DNA of 64,000 bases from Medicago truncatula (taxonomy: Eukaryota > Streptophyta > Magnoliopsida > Fabales > Fabaceae). The position numbers and the translations under genes are program-made. The stretch spans positions 36,556,576-36,620,575 of the forward strand of contig NC_053043.1 in the NCBI RefSeq assembly GCF_003473485.1. Direction: 5' to 3'. Positions 34,721 to 45,330 of the stretch are shown in pieces. The first letter of the stretch is position 1. Each line of letters starts with the position of its first letter. A model generated the notes under the pieces. That model was not told where the DNA came from. It did not search any database and saw only the letters and a program-made list of their open reading frames with translations.

Positions 34721-35005
34721 GTAATATACCTTGTTGCTTAAGTATCTTGTTTTTTCAAAATAACAATCATCTCGCTCTGCCCAAAGCGAGAGTGATATTT
34801 TCTGTAAGGGCATGTTTGTTTCGGCATTGCCGTTGATTAATAAAAAAAATTGTCGTTTCTTTCACGACTGCTTTTTTTTTTAGTGCTTTTTCCCTTGGAA
34901 ATAATGGTAATGCCAGAAAAAACCAAAACATCTGTATTTTCTTATTAATTTCAAAAATCTGCATAAAAAACCCTCTTTCTAAAATCATCCAACCATTTTA
35001 CGCAG
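34721..35005 (+). other. Retrotransposon intron between protease and RT
   Basis: Donor GA|GTAATATACC and acceptor TTTTACGCAG|ATTGAAC. Removing 285 bases joins the protease frame to the RT frame without a stop. If retained, the codon at the junction becomes GAG followed at once by TAA, so unspliced RNA ends after protease. Ogre elements are known to have such an intron, thought to set the ratio of gag-protease to polymerase products. The splice sites here are inferred from frame continuity and consensus. Confidence 0.85.
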
Positions 35006-38000
35006 ATTGAACTATAATGAACCCGTTGGGCACAGTAATCCGGCATTCTCTCCGAATTTTGAGTTTCCAGTGTATGAAGCCGAAGATGAGGAAGGTGATG
35101 ACATACCATATGAGATCACTCGGCTACTTGAGCAAGAAAAGAAAGCCATTCAGCCTCACCGGGAAGAGATTGAGCTTATCAACATAGGTACCGAGGAGAA
35201 CAAGCGAGAAATCAAGATCGGTGCTGCTCTAGAGGAAAGGGTTAAAAAGAAGATCATCCAACTCCTCCGGGAATATCCGGATATTTTTGCATGGTCGTAT
35301 GAAGATATGCCAGGTCTAGATCCTATGATTGTGGAACATCGGATCCCCACCAAGCCTGAATGTCCTCCCGTCAGGCAGAAATTGAGAAGGACTCATCCAT
35401 ATATGGCTCTCAAGATTAAGAGCGAGGTTCAAAAACAGATTGATGCGGGTTTCCTCATGACAGTTGAGTACCCTGAATGGGTTGCCAATATTGTACCTGT
35501 GCCAAAGAAGGATGGTAAAGTCCGGATGTGTGTTGACTTCAGAGACCTGAACAAAGCCAGTCCAAAAGACAACTTTCCATTACCTCATATTGATGTGCTC
35601 ATTGATAATACTGCTCAGTCTAAGGTGTTCTCCTTCATGGATGGTTTCTCCGGTTACAATCAGATCAAAATGTCTCCTGAAGATAGAGAAAAGACGTCTT
35701 TTATCACTCCATGGGGTACTTTCTGCTACAAAGTGATGCCGTTCGGCCTAATAAATGCTGGTGCTACCTACCAAAGAGGAATGACTACTCTGTTTCATGA
35801 CATGATTCACAAAGAAGTCGAAGTATATGTGGATGATATGATTGTGAAGTCAACAGATGAGGAGCAACATGTTGAATATTTGACAAAGATGTTTGAAAGG
35901 TTGAGAAAATACAAGCTTCGATTGAATCCCAATAAATGTACATTCGGCGTCAGATCCGGGAAGTTATTGGGCTTCATTGTCAGCCAAAAGGGCATTGAAG
36001 TCGATCCTGATAAAGTCCGGGCCATCCGAGAAATGCCAGCTCCACAGACCGAGAAGCAAGTCAGAGGTTTCCTCGGACGTTTGAATTACATCTCCCGATT
36101 CATATCTCACATGACCGCAACCTGCGGGCCGATCTTCAAGCTACTCAGAAAGAATCAGCCTATTGTATGGAATGATGAATGCCAAGAAGCTTTTGATAGC
36201 ATCAAGAATTACCTGCTGGAACCACCTATCCTTGTCCCACCTGTGGAAGGAAGGCCTTTGATTATGTATTTGGCAGTATTTGATGAATCCATGGGATGCG
36301 TACTTGGTCAACAGGATGAGACTGGAAAGAAAGAACATGCTATCTACTATCTAAGCAAGAAGTTCACCGATTGTGAAACTCGGTATACAATGCTTGAGAA
36401 GACTTGTTGTGCTTTGGCCTGGGCCGCTAAACGCCTGCGTCATTATTTGGTGAATCATACAACTTGGTTGATATCCAGAATGGATCCGATAAAGTATATC
36501 TTTGAGAAAGCTGCTGTTACTGGGAAGATTGCACGCTGGCAGATGCTTTTGTCTGAATATGATATTGTGTTCAAAACTCAAAAGGCAATCAAAGGTAGCA
36601 TTCTTGCCGATCATCTTGCTTACCAACCTCTTGATGATTATCAACCAATTGAGTTCGACTTCCCCGATGAAGAGATCATGTATTTGAAATCAAAAGACTG
36701 CGAAGAACCGTTGATTGATGAAGGTCCAGATCCCAATAGCAAGTGGGGTTTAGTCTTTGATGGTGCTGTCAATGCTTATGGTAAAGGAATTGGGGCAGTC
36801 ATTGTATCCCCACAGGGACATCACATCCCTTTTACCGCCAGAATTCTGTTCGAATGTACCAACAATATGGCTGAGTATGAAGCATGTATCTTTGGGATCG
36901 AGGAAGCAATTGACATGAGAATCAAACACCTCGACATCTATGGAGATTCCGCGCTCGTCATCAACCAGATAAAGGGTGAATGGGAGACCCACCATGCTAA
37001 GTTGATTCCTTATCGGGATTATGCGAGACGTTTGCTGACATATTTTACAAAGGTTGAGCTGCACCATATTCCTCGGGATGAGAACCAAATGGCTGATGCT
37101 CTTGCTACTCTATCCTCCATGTTTCGGGTAAACCATTGGAATGATGTGCCAATAATCAAAGTGCAACGCCTTGAAAGACCTTCGCATGTGTTTGCTATTG
37201 GGGATGTGATCGATCAGGCTGGTGAAAATGTGGTTGACTATAAACCCTGGTACTACGACATCAAACAGTTCTTGCTGAGCCGTGAGTATCCGCCGGGTGC
37301 TTCCAAACAAGACAAGAAGACCCTGAGAAGATTGGCCAGTAGACTCCTGTTAGATGGAGATATTCTGTACAAGAGAAACTACGACATGGTATTGTTAAGA
37401 TGTGTTGATGAACATGAAGCAGAACAGTTAATGCATGACGTACATGACGGTACCTTCGGGACCCATGCTACAGGGCATACTATGTCAAGGAAGTTGTTAC
37501 GAGCAGGTTACTACTGGATGGCCATGGAGCATGATTGCTACCAGCACGCCAGAAAGTGCCACAAATGTCAAATCTATGCTGATAAGATTCATGTGCCTCC
37601 GCACGCTCTCAATGTTATTTCATCCCCATGGCCGTTCTCAATGTGGGGCATCGACATGATTGGAAGAATTGAACCGAAGGCTTCAAATGGTCATCGTTTC
37701 ATCTTAGTGGCAATTGACTACTTCACCAAGTGGGTTGAAGCAGCATCTTATACCAATGTGACCAAGCAAGTGGTAGCTAAGTTCATCAAGAACAACATCA
37801 TCTGTCGATATGGTGTTCCCAGCAAGATTATTACCGACAATGGTACCAACCTGAACAACGATGTGGTGCAAGCTCTTTGTGAAGAATTCAAAATTGAGCA
37901 TCATAATTCTTCTCCTTATAGACCTCAGATGAATGGTGCAGTTGAGGCCGCCAACAAGAATATCAAGAGAATTGTCCAGAAGATGGTAACCACTTACAAG

Positions 38001-38495
38001 GACTGGCATGAGATGTTACCCTATGCTCTGCATGGCTACCGTACTACCGTGCGCAGTTCAACCGGGGCAACCCCTTTCTCTCTTGTATATGGTATGGAAG
38101 CAGTTCTTCCTTTGGAAGTGGAGATCCCATCTCTCCGTGTGATCATGGAAGCAAAGTTATCTGAGGCTGAATGGTGCCAAAGCCGGTATGATCAGTTGAA
38201 TTTGATTGAGGAAAAACGCATGGATGCCATGGCTCGTGGACAGTCATATCAAGCAAGAATGAAGACTGCTTTTGACAAGAAAGTCCATCCTCGAGAATTC
38301 AAGGTAGGGGAACTTGTATTGAAAAGGAGGATAAGCCAGCAACCCGACCCAAGGGGCAAGTGGACGCCTAACTATGAAGGTCCTTATGTTGTCAAGAAGG
38401 CCTTCTCCGGTGGTGCTTTAATCCTTACACACATGGATGGTGTAGAACTTCCAAATCCAGTGAATGCCGATATAGTCAAGAAATACTTTGCCTAG
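35006..38495 (+). CDS. pol: reverse transcriptase, dual RNase H, integrase
   Basis: Intact 1162-codon exon entered by splicing (no ATG at its start). RT spans about residues 115-300, with YVDD at 274-277. The gypsy RNase H (about 385-515) looks degenerate: the usual catalytic TDAS-type segment is replaced around LAVFDESMG. A second, archaeal-type RNase H (about 580-705) keeps Asp585 in FDGAV, the Glu in NNMAEYEA, the Asp in YGDSAL, and His/Asp in HIPRDENQMADAL. Tat/Ogre elements are known for this extra RNase H. Integrase has an HHCC finger (about 808-855) and a catalytic triad Asp883, Asp944, Glu980, a D,D-35-E arrangement. The C-terminus lacks an obvious chromodomain. All catalytic motifs of RT, second RNase H and integrase are present, so the enzymes could be active if expressed. 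Confidence 0.93.
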
Positions 38496-38517
38496 AAATA
38501 TGAAAAGAACAGCGTGG

Positions 38518-38708
38518 TAGGTCGAAAACCCGAAAGGGCGGCCTAGGCAAAAATGCGCTTCCCGGTGGATCGAAAACCCGAAAGGGCGGTCCAGGCAAAA
38601 ATAAGGGACACAAAAAAAATATGAAAAAGCTCGCTGAGATTGCACGCAACTCAGGCAAGAATGAGCGTCTCGATGAACCGAAAACCCGAAAGGGCGGTTC
38701 ATGCAAAA
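38518..38708 (+). repeat. Covarying GNRA hairpin array, cluster 1 (three units)
   Basis: Units at 38518-38545, 38566-38593 and 38673-38702 each have a 7-8 bp outer stem around the constant AAAACCCGAAAGGG. In that constant part CCC and GGG can pair across a GAAA tetraloop. Outer stems are TAGGTCG/CGGCCTA, TGGATCG/CGGTCCA and ATGAACCG/CGGTTCAT. Each unit is followed by GGCAAAAAT or TGCAAAAATG. A degenerate foldback (CTGAG...CTCAG) lies at 38634-38654. The array starts 23 bases after the pol stop. Confidence 0.8.
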
Positions 38709-39250
38709 ATGAGATTGAAACAGAAGGCAAGTAACTATATCTGGCTAACCACCGTCCCCTTGGGGCATCTGCAGCTGTTAATGACTATCTTCATCAAAAG
38801 CTCCTACGCTTGCGAATTCAAAGTTTCTAGGAAATGTCATGATTACTGTGTTCAATGTACCACCAATCAATGAAATTACCATTTTCCAAAGCTTTGTGAA
38901 TCCGTGGAGTCACGCCTTCGGCTGACCACCACTCTTATACATCAATTTGAGCTTGTGCTTTTGTTTAAACTCTGCTTTCTTTTTACTTTCAAAGCTATAT
39001 ACAAAACATTTTCCTTCTATTTTGATAATGACAATGCTTGAAACAAACATTTTTGAAAATTGAAAACTTTTTGTCTATTTTAAAAAGCGAACCTGAGCAA
39101 CAGGGTACATTCAAATGAAACATGCATGAGCGAGAGTACGTTGATGTCTATTTCAATATATGTTACAAGCAGGTTCTCCTCCAGGATAGTCTGTGGTCAA
39201 TGGCAAGAATGAAAAAACAGAATGAAAATGCATGAAAATGAATAGGCTCG

Positions 39251-39400
39251 CTAAGTTGAAAACCCGAAAGGGCGACTTAGGCAAAAATGAGCACCCCGCT
39301 GGATTGACAACCCGAAAGGGAAGTTCAGGCAAAAATGGGGCATTGAAAAGAATTTATTTCCCCGGTGGACCGAAAACCCGAAAGGGCGATCCAGGCAAAA
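39251..39400 (+). repeat. Covarying GNRA hairpin array, cluster 2 (three units)
   Basis: Units at 39251-39280, 39299-39328 and 39366-39393 have stems CTAAGTTG/CGACTTAG, CTGGATTG/AAGTTCAG and TGGACCG/CGATCCA around the same CCCGAAAGGG core. The middle unit is weaker, with a terminal mismatch and wobbles. The shared trailing motif is GGCAAAAATG. A run of A follows at about 39411-39430. Between the two clusters (38709-39250) I see no repeats or coding sequence. Confidence 0.75.
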
Positions 39401-39924
39401 ATGGGATGCAAAAAAAAAAAAAAAAAAAAAGACCACAGATGCGACGTCCATGGTACATCCGGCATTATTCCCAGTAGAGTCTTCCGAGATTCTATCCCCA
39501 GCAAGTTGCATACCTACCTGCCCTCAGCCATGGTTCCGACACGTCTCCCAACGACGTCATCTCCAAAGGGGATTTCCAAGAATGTGTAATATAGCACGAG
39601 CCACTACGTGCCCGATACTCTAATGTCTTGTCTTCCCCGTGAAGTCGTGCCTACAAACTGCCAATAGTCATGCATTACAAGCATTCATACATGCATAATC
39701 ATGCATATTACGTGCCCATGCATTTAATGGAACTGTTATGTCATCCATGCATATTTCCAATGTCAAACATCAGTCTCAATTCAACACTCATGTCAGGTTC
39801 TCTGTCAAAACCTTGTGAGCCAATAATATCGGTCAATTTCTACCTTTCGAATCAAATCGACGTCAAGTCAATCTCAATCTATATTTTGTCGAAAACTAGT
39901 CCCCAGTGATTTCCATCCATGTTT

Positions 39925-40322
39925 GGATAAGTGGCTAGTTCAATCCAAGAACAGCTTGTCCCTGTCTATTTACCTCTGTTATCAGTCGAGTAACCAGCTC
40001 AAGCCCAAGAGCAACTCGTACTTGTCAATTTTCCATGTTATCGGTCGAGTCACTAGTTCGAATCCGTAAGAACAACTCGTACTTGTCAATTTTCTCTTTT
40101 TCCCAGTCGAGTCACCAGTTCGAATCCATAAGAACAACTCGCACTTTCCAATACCCCCAAGAGAGTTACCAGTTCGAATCCATAAGAACAACTCATGTTT
40201 GTCCAGTAACCTCTATCCCCTGTGAAGTGACTAGTTCGAATCCATAAGAACAACTCGCAGTTGTCTGTTTGTTTCATTCCCGGTCAAGTGGCTAGTTTGA
40301 ATCCAAGAACAGCTTGTACTTG
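39925..40322 (+). repeat. Seven-unit tandem hairpin repeat with tRNA B-box-like core
   Basis: Units of about 54-62 bases share AGTTCGAATCC followed by AAGAACA(A/G)CT. Cores lie at 39938, 39997, 40056, 40118, 40172, 40234 and 40295. Units at 39938, 40056, 40118, 40172 and 40234 match the B-box consensus GWTCRANNC. Each unit can fold: an outer stem such as CGAGT/ACTCG and an inner stem GTTC/GAAC. Unit 2 has GCTC/GAGC and unit 7 has CAAGT/GCTTG, both pair-preserving changes. Confidence 0.75.
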
Positions 40323-40589
40323 TCCAACTTGTTTCTAGTTCCCCGTTACTCTGCTATTCATTATCTTTGTCAATGTCTACCAATCCCGCAATGGATACGA
40401 CATATTTTGTTAATTCCGATCCCCATGAGGTCTTGCATTCATAATCCAAATGATGCATGGCATGCATGTTATTTGAAAAATGGGTAGGCGTATTTTTACG
40501 TCCAAACACAGTGCAAATGCTAATATTTAAGTATCTTCGTCCTGTCAAGCCAAAGACTCCGTCTCTTGACTCTCCAGACAAAGAAACTT

Positions 40590-40602
40590 AAATAGGGGCA
40601 GC
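40590..40602 (+). other. Polypurine tract
   Basis: AAATAGGGGCAGC directly abuts the 3' LTR start. Its position and purine content fit the plus-strand DNA primer. The GGGGCAGC end is slightly interrupted by C. Confidence 0.75.
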
Positions 40603-43600
40603 TGTTATACCCTGTTTTTGGACCTAAAAATATTGGGCCCAATTTCATTTCAAACTTTGTCAATTATCAGATTTCAACTGTACAGTTCAAATTGTCTCTG
40701 CCTCGCAGTATTTTCAATCACAATTTTACCTATGTTTTTCTTGCATAAAACCTTTCGAAATGTCTTTACTTGTCTTGTAAGTCATTCAAAAGTGTCTCTG
40801 AATCATTGCATTGCTTTTTCTACAGTTTATTTCAAAATTTGCAAAAAGTCATACAAAAGGGTATTTTGGTCATTTCCTGCAGTGGAACCCATTTTAGTCC
40901 TTGTGACTGTCTCTGAGTCTTTTTCAGATTGTTTTTTAACCTTTCATCAGTAAACCTTGTTAAATTCATTTCAAACTTGCATCTGAGTCAGTGTCAAGTC
41001 AATTTGAATATGTTTAGGTCATTTTTAGCCCTAGGGGCATTTTGGTCATTTCACACAAAATTTTGGCATAGAGAGGTTACTTTGAAGTACCTCATTTAAG
41101 CCATTGGTTCGTTTTAGTCCGTTTTGTCGATTTTATTTTTGTTTCGCTTTACGTTTTGTCAGGTTACCAATTTTATTTCAATTTTATTTTTATTTTTGCA
41201 TTTTGGTCCTCAAAGGGGTCCAAAATTGCTTTTCAGTCCAGAACCTTTTATTTTTTTACATTTCAGTCCTTTTGGGTTAATTGCAGTTTAGTCCTTAAAG
41301 TTTTTGTTTTTGCAGAAAAGTCCAAAATTCATTTCAGGTCCAAGGTCGTGCCATTTTCTTTCCAAGTCCAGATGTCACAATTCTATTGGCTCAAGTGTAC
41401 ACATGTCAGCTATAAATACATTGAGTCAGATTTCAGAAGCAATAATCACACGCCAACTCAACAAACACAATCAGATTTTCTCTCTCCATTCAGTTAGATC
41501 AGAAACAGAAAAATCATCAAGTTCATCAAGAACACAAGAACCCTAGAAATTTCCAGAACCAAAATTCATACACAAATTCATTGATTTTTGCATCAAACTC
41601 TCAGAGATTCAATGGCGAATCTTCATCACTGAGTTGATCCCTCTGCAATTCAAGGTGAGAATTCTTCTCCAGAGGCGAAGAACTCCAACACCGATCACAG
41701 AGGCGTTGAAAAGGAAGAAGAAGAGGGAAAGAAGCCAGGTTTTAAACCGGCGAAGAAGATGAAGAAGCGGAATCAGTGAGAAAAGAAGAATCACTGATTT
41801 ATTTTCGGTTTCAAAGCCAGAAATCAACAAGCAAAAGCCAAATCCAAGTGTTTCCGAAGATTTTCTCTATCAAAAGTTTCAACCAAAACTTCAGGTAAAA
41901 CTCAGAATTTCTTTTCAAAAACAATATCATAGTTTAACCTGCAAAATCACGTGAATAAACAGAAATTTTTTTCCAGAATCACAAAGAAAACCATAACCGT
42001 AAACACAAAACCTAGATCCATAAGGATCCAAGTTTTGAAAGCAAGAACAAGCACCAGAGAATTAATAAACGACGAAACGATGTGGATCCTTAAAGATCTA
42101 AACGTTTTCTTTCAAAAATCAAAAAATCAGTTTCAAAACCGTACGAAGTTTTTTCAGATCTACGTCGTTTCAAGCTGTGTTTGAAAAAACCTTTGCTGGA
42201 TTCGTGTTTAGGGTTAAAGGACGAATCAAGAGATGTAAAAATCTTTGAATTCTGGAAAGTTAGGTCACCGGAGGTTTATAGGCTCGCCGGAGAAGATGAA
42301 GTTTCCGGCGGACCTTCAAGGTCTCCGCCGTAGCTTCATCCTCACCGGCGGTGAGTTTAGAGAGAGGTGAGAGATGAGAGAAGAGAGAAGAGTTTAGAGA
42401 GAGAAAGGAGAGTGACAAATGATTAAACCGGCGCGCTAGGGTTTTATATAGGGCGCTAGACCGGACCGGTTCAAGACCGGTCCAATCCCCTGCGTTGTGA
42501 GCCCTTAGATCTAGGGTTTGGGACCTTGGATCAATCCAACGGTCCCTGAGTATCCCTGTGAGATCCGTTTCCTTTGGTTTTGGGCTGGGCCTTCTTCTGT
42601 ACGTTTTCGCTTTTTTGTGCTATTTACACCGTTTTTTTTGCTATCTGAACCTGTTGCTTGCTCACTTTTTTTTACAAAAAAATCCTAAAAATCCTACTTG
42701 TTTCTTGATATGTTTTTGGTATTTCTATGGTGTTTTGCATGTAAAAAAAAAAATTGGTAAAATGGCATGAATTGATTTCTATGTGTTTTTACATTTTTTG
42801 GTATTCTTTTGGTTATGTTTTTGTTCTTGACACTTTGATATGTGACATGGATGAATGATGCCTAATATTGTGATGAATATGCCTCTGGTCATGTGCCCTT
42901 TTTGCTGTTTTTGGATATGATTTTGTGAATTTCTTGTTTTGCAAGCAACAAGTGTTTGTCTTAAGGAATAAAGTGCCAAATTTCTCTATGAATTTGGTGT
43001 GATACTTTGCTTGCATGTGTCTCTATTAATTTCATGTCATGGCTTGAAACAAAATCTCTTACAAAATTGCCATGATGTGATAATATGGGTCACAAGCACC
43101 TTTAGGTATCATATCAAATTTTTTAGGTTTTTACCACTTTATTACTTTCTTTTTGCCATTCTTATGCTTTCCTTTTTGTTTATTTCCTACTATTTTGTGC
43201 TTTATGATTACTAACCATTTCATCTCATGTGACATACATTTCATAGCATTCCACTAGCTCCACCACTTTCTTTAGCTTAGCCTTTATTTTTGCAAGTTTT
43301 AATTCATTCGGTGATGTAATTTGTTATCATTGGTTTGTAGCTTGGCAAAGAGGCCATAGAATGTATTTAGGCAATTTTTGTAATATGGACTATGGACACT
43401 ATGACGCACCGGCACGCACACACCCACCCTAGATGTATGCCTAGGATTCTGTGTGTAGATGTATGGCTAGGATTGCATGGTTAGATGAATGCTTAGGTTT
43501 AAACACTTAGAGAAAATCTAATTTTTTTTTTTCCAAAAAATGCAAACAAATTCACTTCAAATATTTTTCATAAAAAATGGAGTCAAAACTCCAACAATTT

Positions 43601-44150
43601 TTCCCTTTTATTTTCTTAATCAAATTCTCAAATAAACCTAATCATTAAGACTTTTTGCAAAATCACTAAACAAACCCTCACTTTTTCATACTCTAATGCT
43701 CATGAAGCCTCTCAATCCCTTTCTTCAAAATCATTTTCAAAATTTAAAATCAAACAATTAAAAACAAAAAAAAACAACAAGTCTTTTTAGCAAGAACTAC
43801 GCCGGTTTTGATCCCGTAAAACGGTACGTAGGCAAGGGACTTTAACCCCTCCAAGCCGAAATAAAATCAAATTCTACTTCTTCTCACCCCCATTCTTCAC
43901 TAATCGCACCTTCATTTTTTTTACAAATAGTCTCTAAAAATAAAGCGTAGAAATAAACTTAGGAGAACGGTTCTTATGGAATACCATAATCGCTCCGGGT
44001 GCCTAACACCTTCCCGTAGCGAAAACGACCCCCGAATTCGGAAAATCAAGGGTTTTTCTCCTTTTACCCTTCCCAAGAAAAAAGAGAGATATCAACGGTC
44101 AAAAGGTTCAAGTCCAATTAATGGCTTGGCACCCAAAAACCATGATAACA
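40603..44150 (+). repeat. 3' LTR (3548 bp)
   Basis: Matches 25482-29028 with an offset of 15121. Differences seen by eye include C/T at 25512, A/G near 26009, C/T near 26225, G/C near 26398, A/T near 26465 and three near 26674-26697. A/G near 28190 and one extra A near 43939 complete the list. It ends CCATGATAACA and is followed by the right AGCGT target duplicate. Confidence 0.97.
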
Positions 44151-44155
44151 AGCGT
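44151..44155. repeat. Target-site duplication, right (AGCGT)
   Basis: Directly follows the 3' LTR; partner of 25477-25481. Confidence 0.95.
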
Positions 44156-45330
44156 AACAAAAAAACAGACACACATAAAATATTACTCTAAACGCTAAAA
44201 TGTGTGTTTGTATATTTGCGAGGTTGAAGAAAGAAAATAAAAATATTTTGTATCATTAAATGATAGCGTGAATAAAAATATTTGTGAGGCTGTTATGATT
44301 AAACGATATTTAAATTAAATATATAAGTGATAAAAAGATAATAAAATATCTTTGAAAAAAAAGGTAATAAAATTAAATGGAACGGCTAAAAAAAATTAAA
44401 TGGAAGAAAAAAACATATAGAAATATAATATTAGAAAATAAAAGAAAAAGGTTCCCAACGTGAATTGAAGAGAGATGCTTGTGAAATAAATTATCGAGAA
44501 GTTGTTTTTTGAAGTAGCATTCAACAACTTTTGACCAAAGCTCATTCCATTCAATTTTATGCATTAAAAAAAGTACATTTTTTCGTAAGTACTTAATTGA
44601 TATTATACTTAATTGGCCTAACTTCTCCTTAAAAATGTAGAGAAGTTGAAAAAAAATCGGGTCAAACGCTATCTTAATCTCCCACAACAACAATGTAGAA
44701 GCAGCTGAATTTGGGAGAAAAAATTGAAAAGTAGTTAAAAATAAAAAAAATGGAAAATAGTCAAAAGTTTTTATAAATATGAAAATTGGAAAATAGTTAA
44801 AAAAAAATCGGTGAGGTAGCACTCAACCAAGCAACACTAAAAAAAATTATATGCATCAGCGTAACAAAAACACAGACAGACAGACATAAAATATTACTCT
44901 AAATATTAATGTGTGTGTAAATATTTGCGAGGTTGAAGAAAGGAAATAAAAGTATTTGATATCATTAAATGGCAGTGTGAATAAAAATATTTGTTAGTTT
45001 GTGATGATTAAACAATATTGAAATTAAAATAATTGATAGTGTGTTTGACCTAACTTCTCCTTAAAAATGTAGAGAAGTTGAAAAAAAGTCGGGTAAACGA
45101 TACATTAATCTCCACAACGGCAATGTAGAAGCAACTGAATTTAGGTGAAAAAATTGAAAAATGATTAAAAAAAATAAAAATTGGAAAATAGTTTAAAGTT
45201 ATTAAAAACATAAAAATTATAAAAGTTATTAAAAATATAAAAATTATAAAATAATTAAAAAATGATGAGGGGCAAAATGGGAAATGTATCCTAAAATGAT
45301 GAGGCGACACTAACCACACCCACATCAATA
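44151..45330. repeat. Old tandem duplication flanking the retrotransposon
   Basis: 44151-44857 and 44858-45330 share ordered blocks: AGCGTAACAAAAA, CATAAAATATTACTCTAAA, TTTGCGAGGTTGAAGAAAG, and CCTAACTTCTCCTTAAAAAT with what follows. The sequence is non-coding. The second copy contains an uninterrupted AGCGT site at 44858-44862 preceded by AAATTATATGCATC, which corresponds to the left flank AAATTATACGCATT of the retrotransposon. Confidence 0.8.

Larger units (their letters stand above)
25482..44150 (+). mobile_element. Complete Ogre/Tat-type Ty3-gypsy LTR retrotransposon, 18.7 kb
   Basis: Order: 5' LTR, primer site, ORF1, gag-protease, intron, RT, degenerate RNase H, second RNase H, integrase, hairpin-repeat region, polypurine tract, 3' LTR. 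Known Ogre features present are the ORF upstream of gag, an intron between protease and RT, an extra RNase H, and very long LTRs. The LTRs start TGTTAT and end ATAACA. By eye they differ by about nine substitutions and one single-base indel over 3.55 kb, so insertion is recent. Gag-protease has two in-frame stops and no ATG at the expected start, so this copy is probably unable to make its own capsid precursor. Confidence 0.95.

Noticed and set aside
38518..39400. CRISPR-like repeat-spacer array
   Set aside because: A plant nuclear context, uneven spacing, and repeat arms that covary rather than stay constant.
39232..39589. Small proteins with repeated RKPERA- or TRKGDPGKN-like peptides
   Set aside because: These are translations of the hairpin repeat in different frames, not conserved coding sequence.
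39925..40322. Cluster of tRNA genes suggested by repeated GTTCGAATCC
   Set aside because: No acceptor stem, anticodon arm, A-box at proper spacing or T-run terminator; only the T-arm-like core repeats every ~60 bases.
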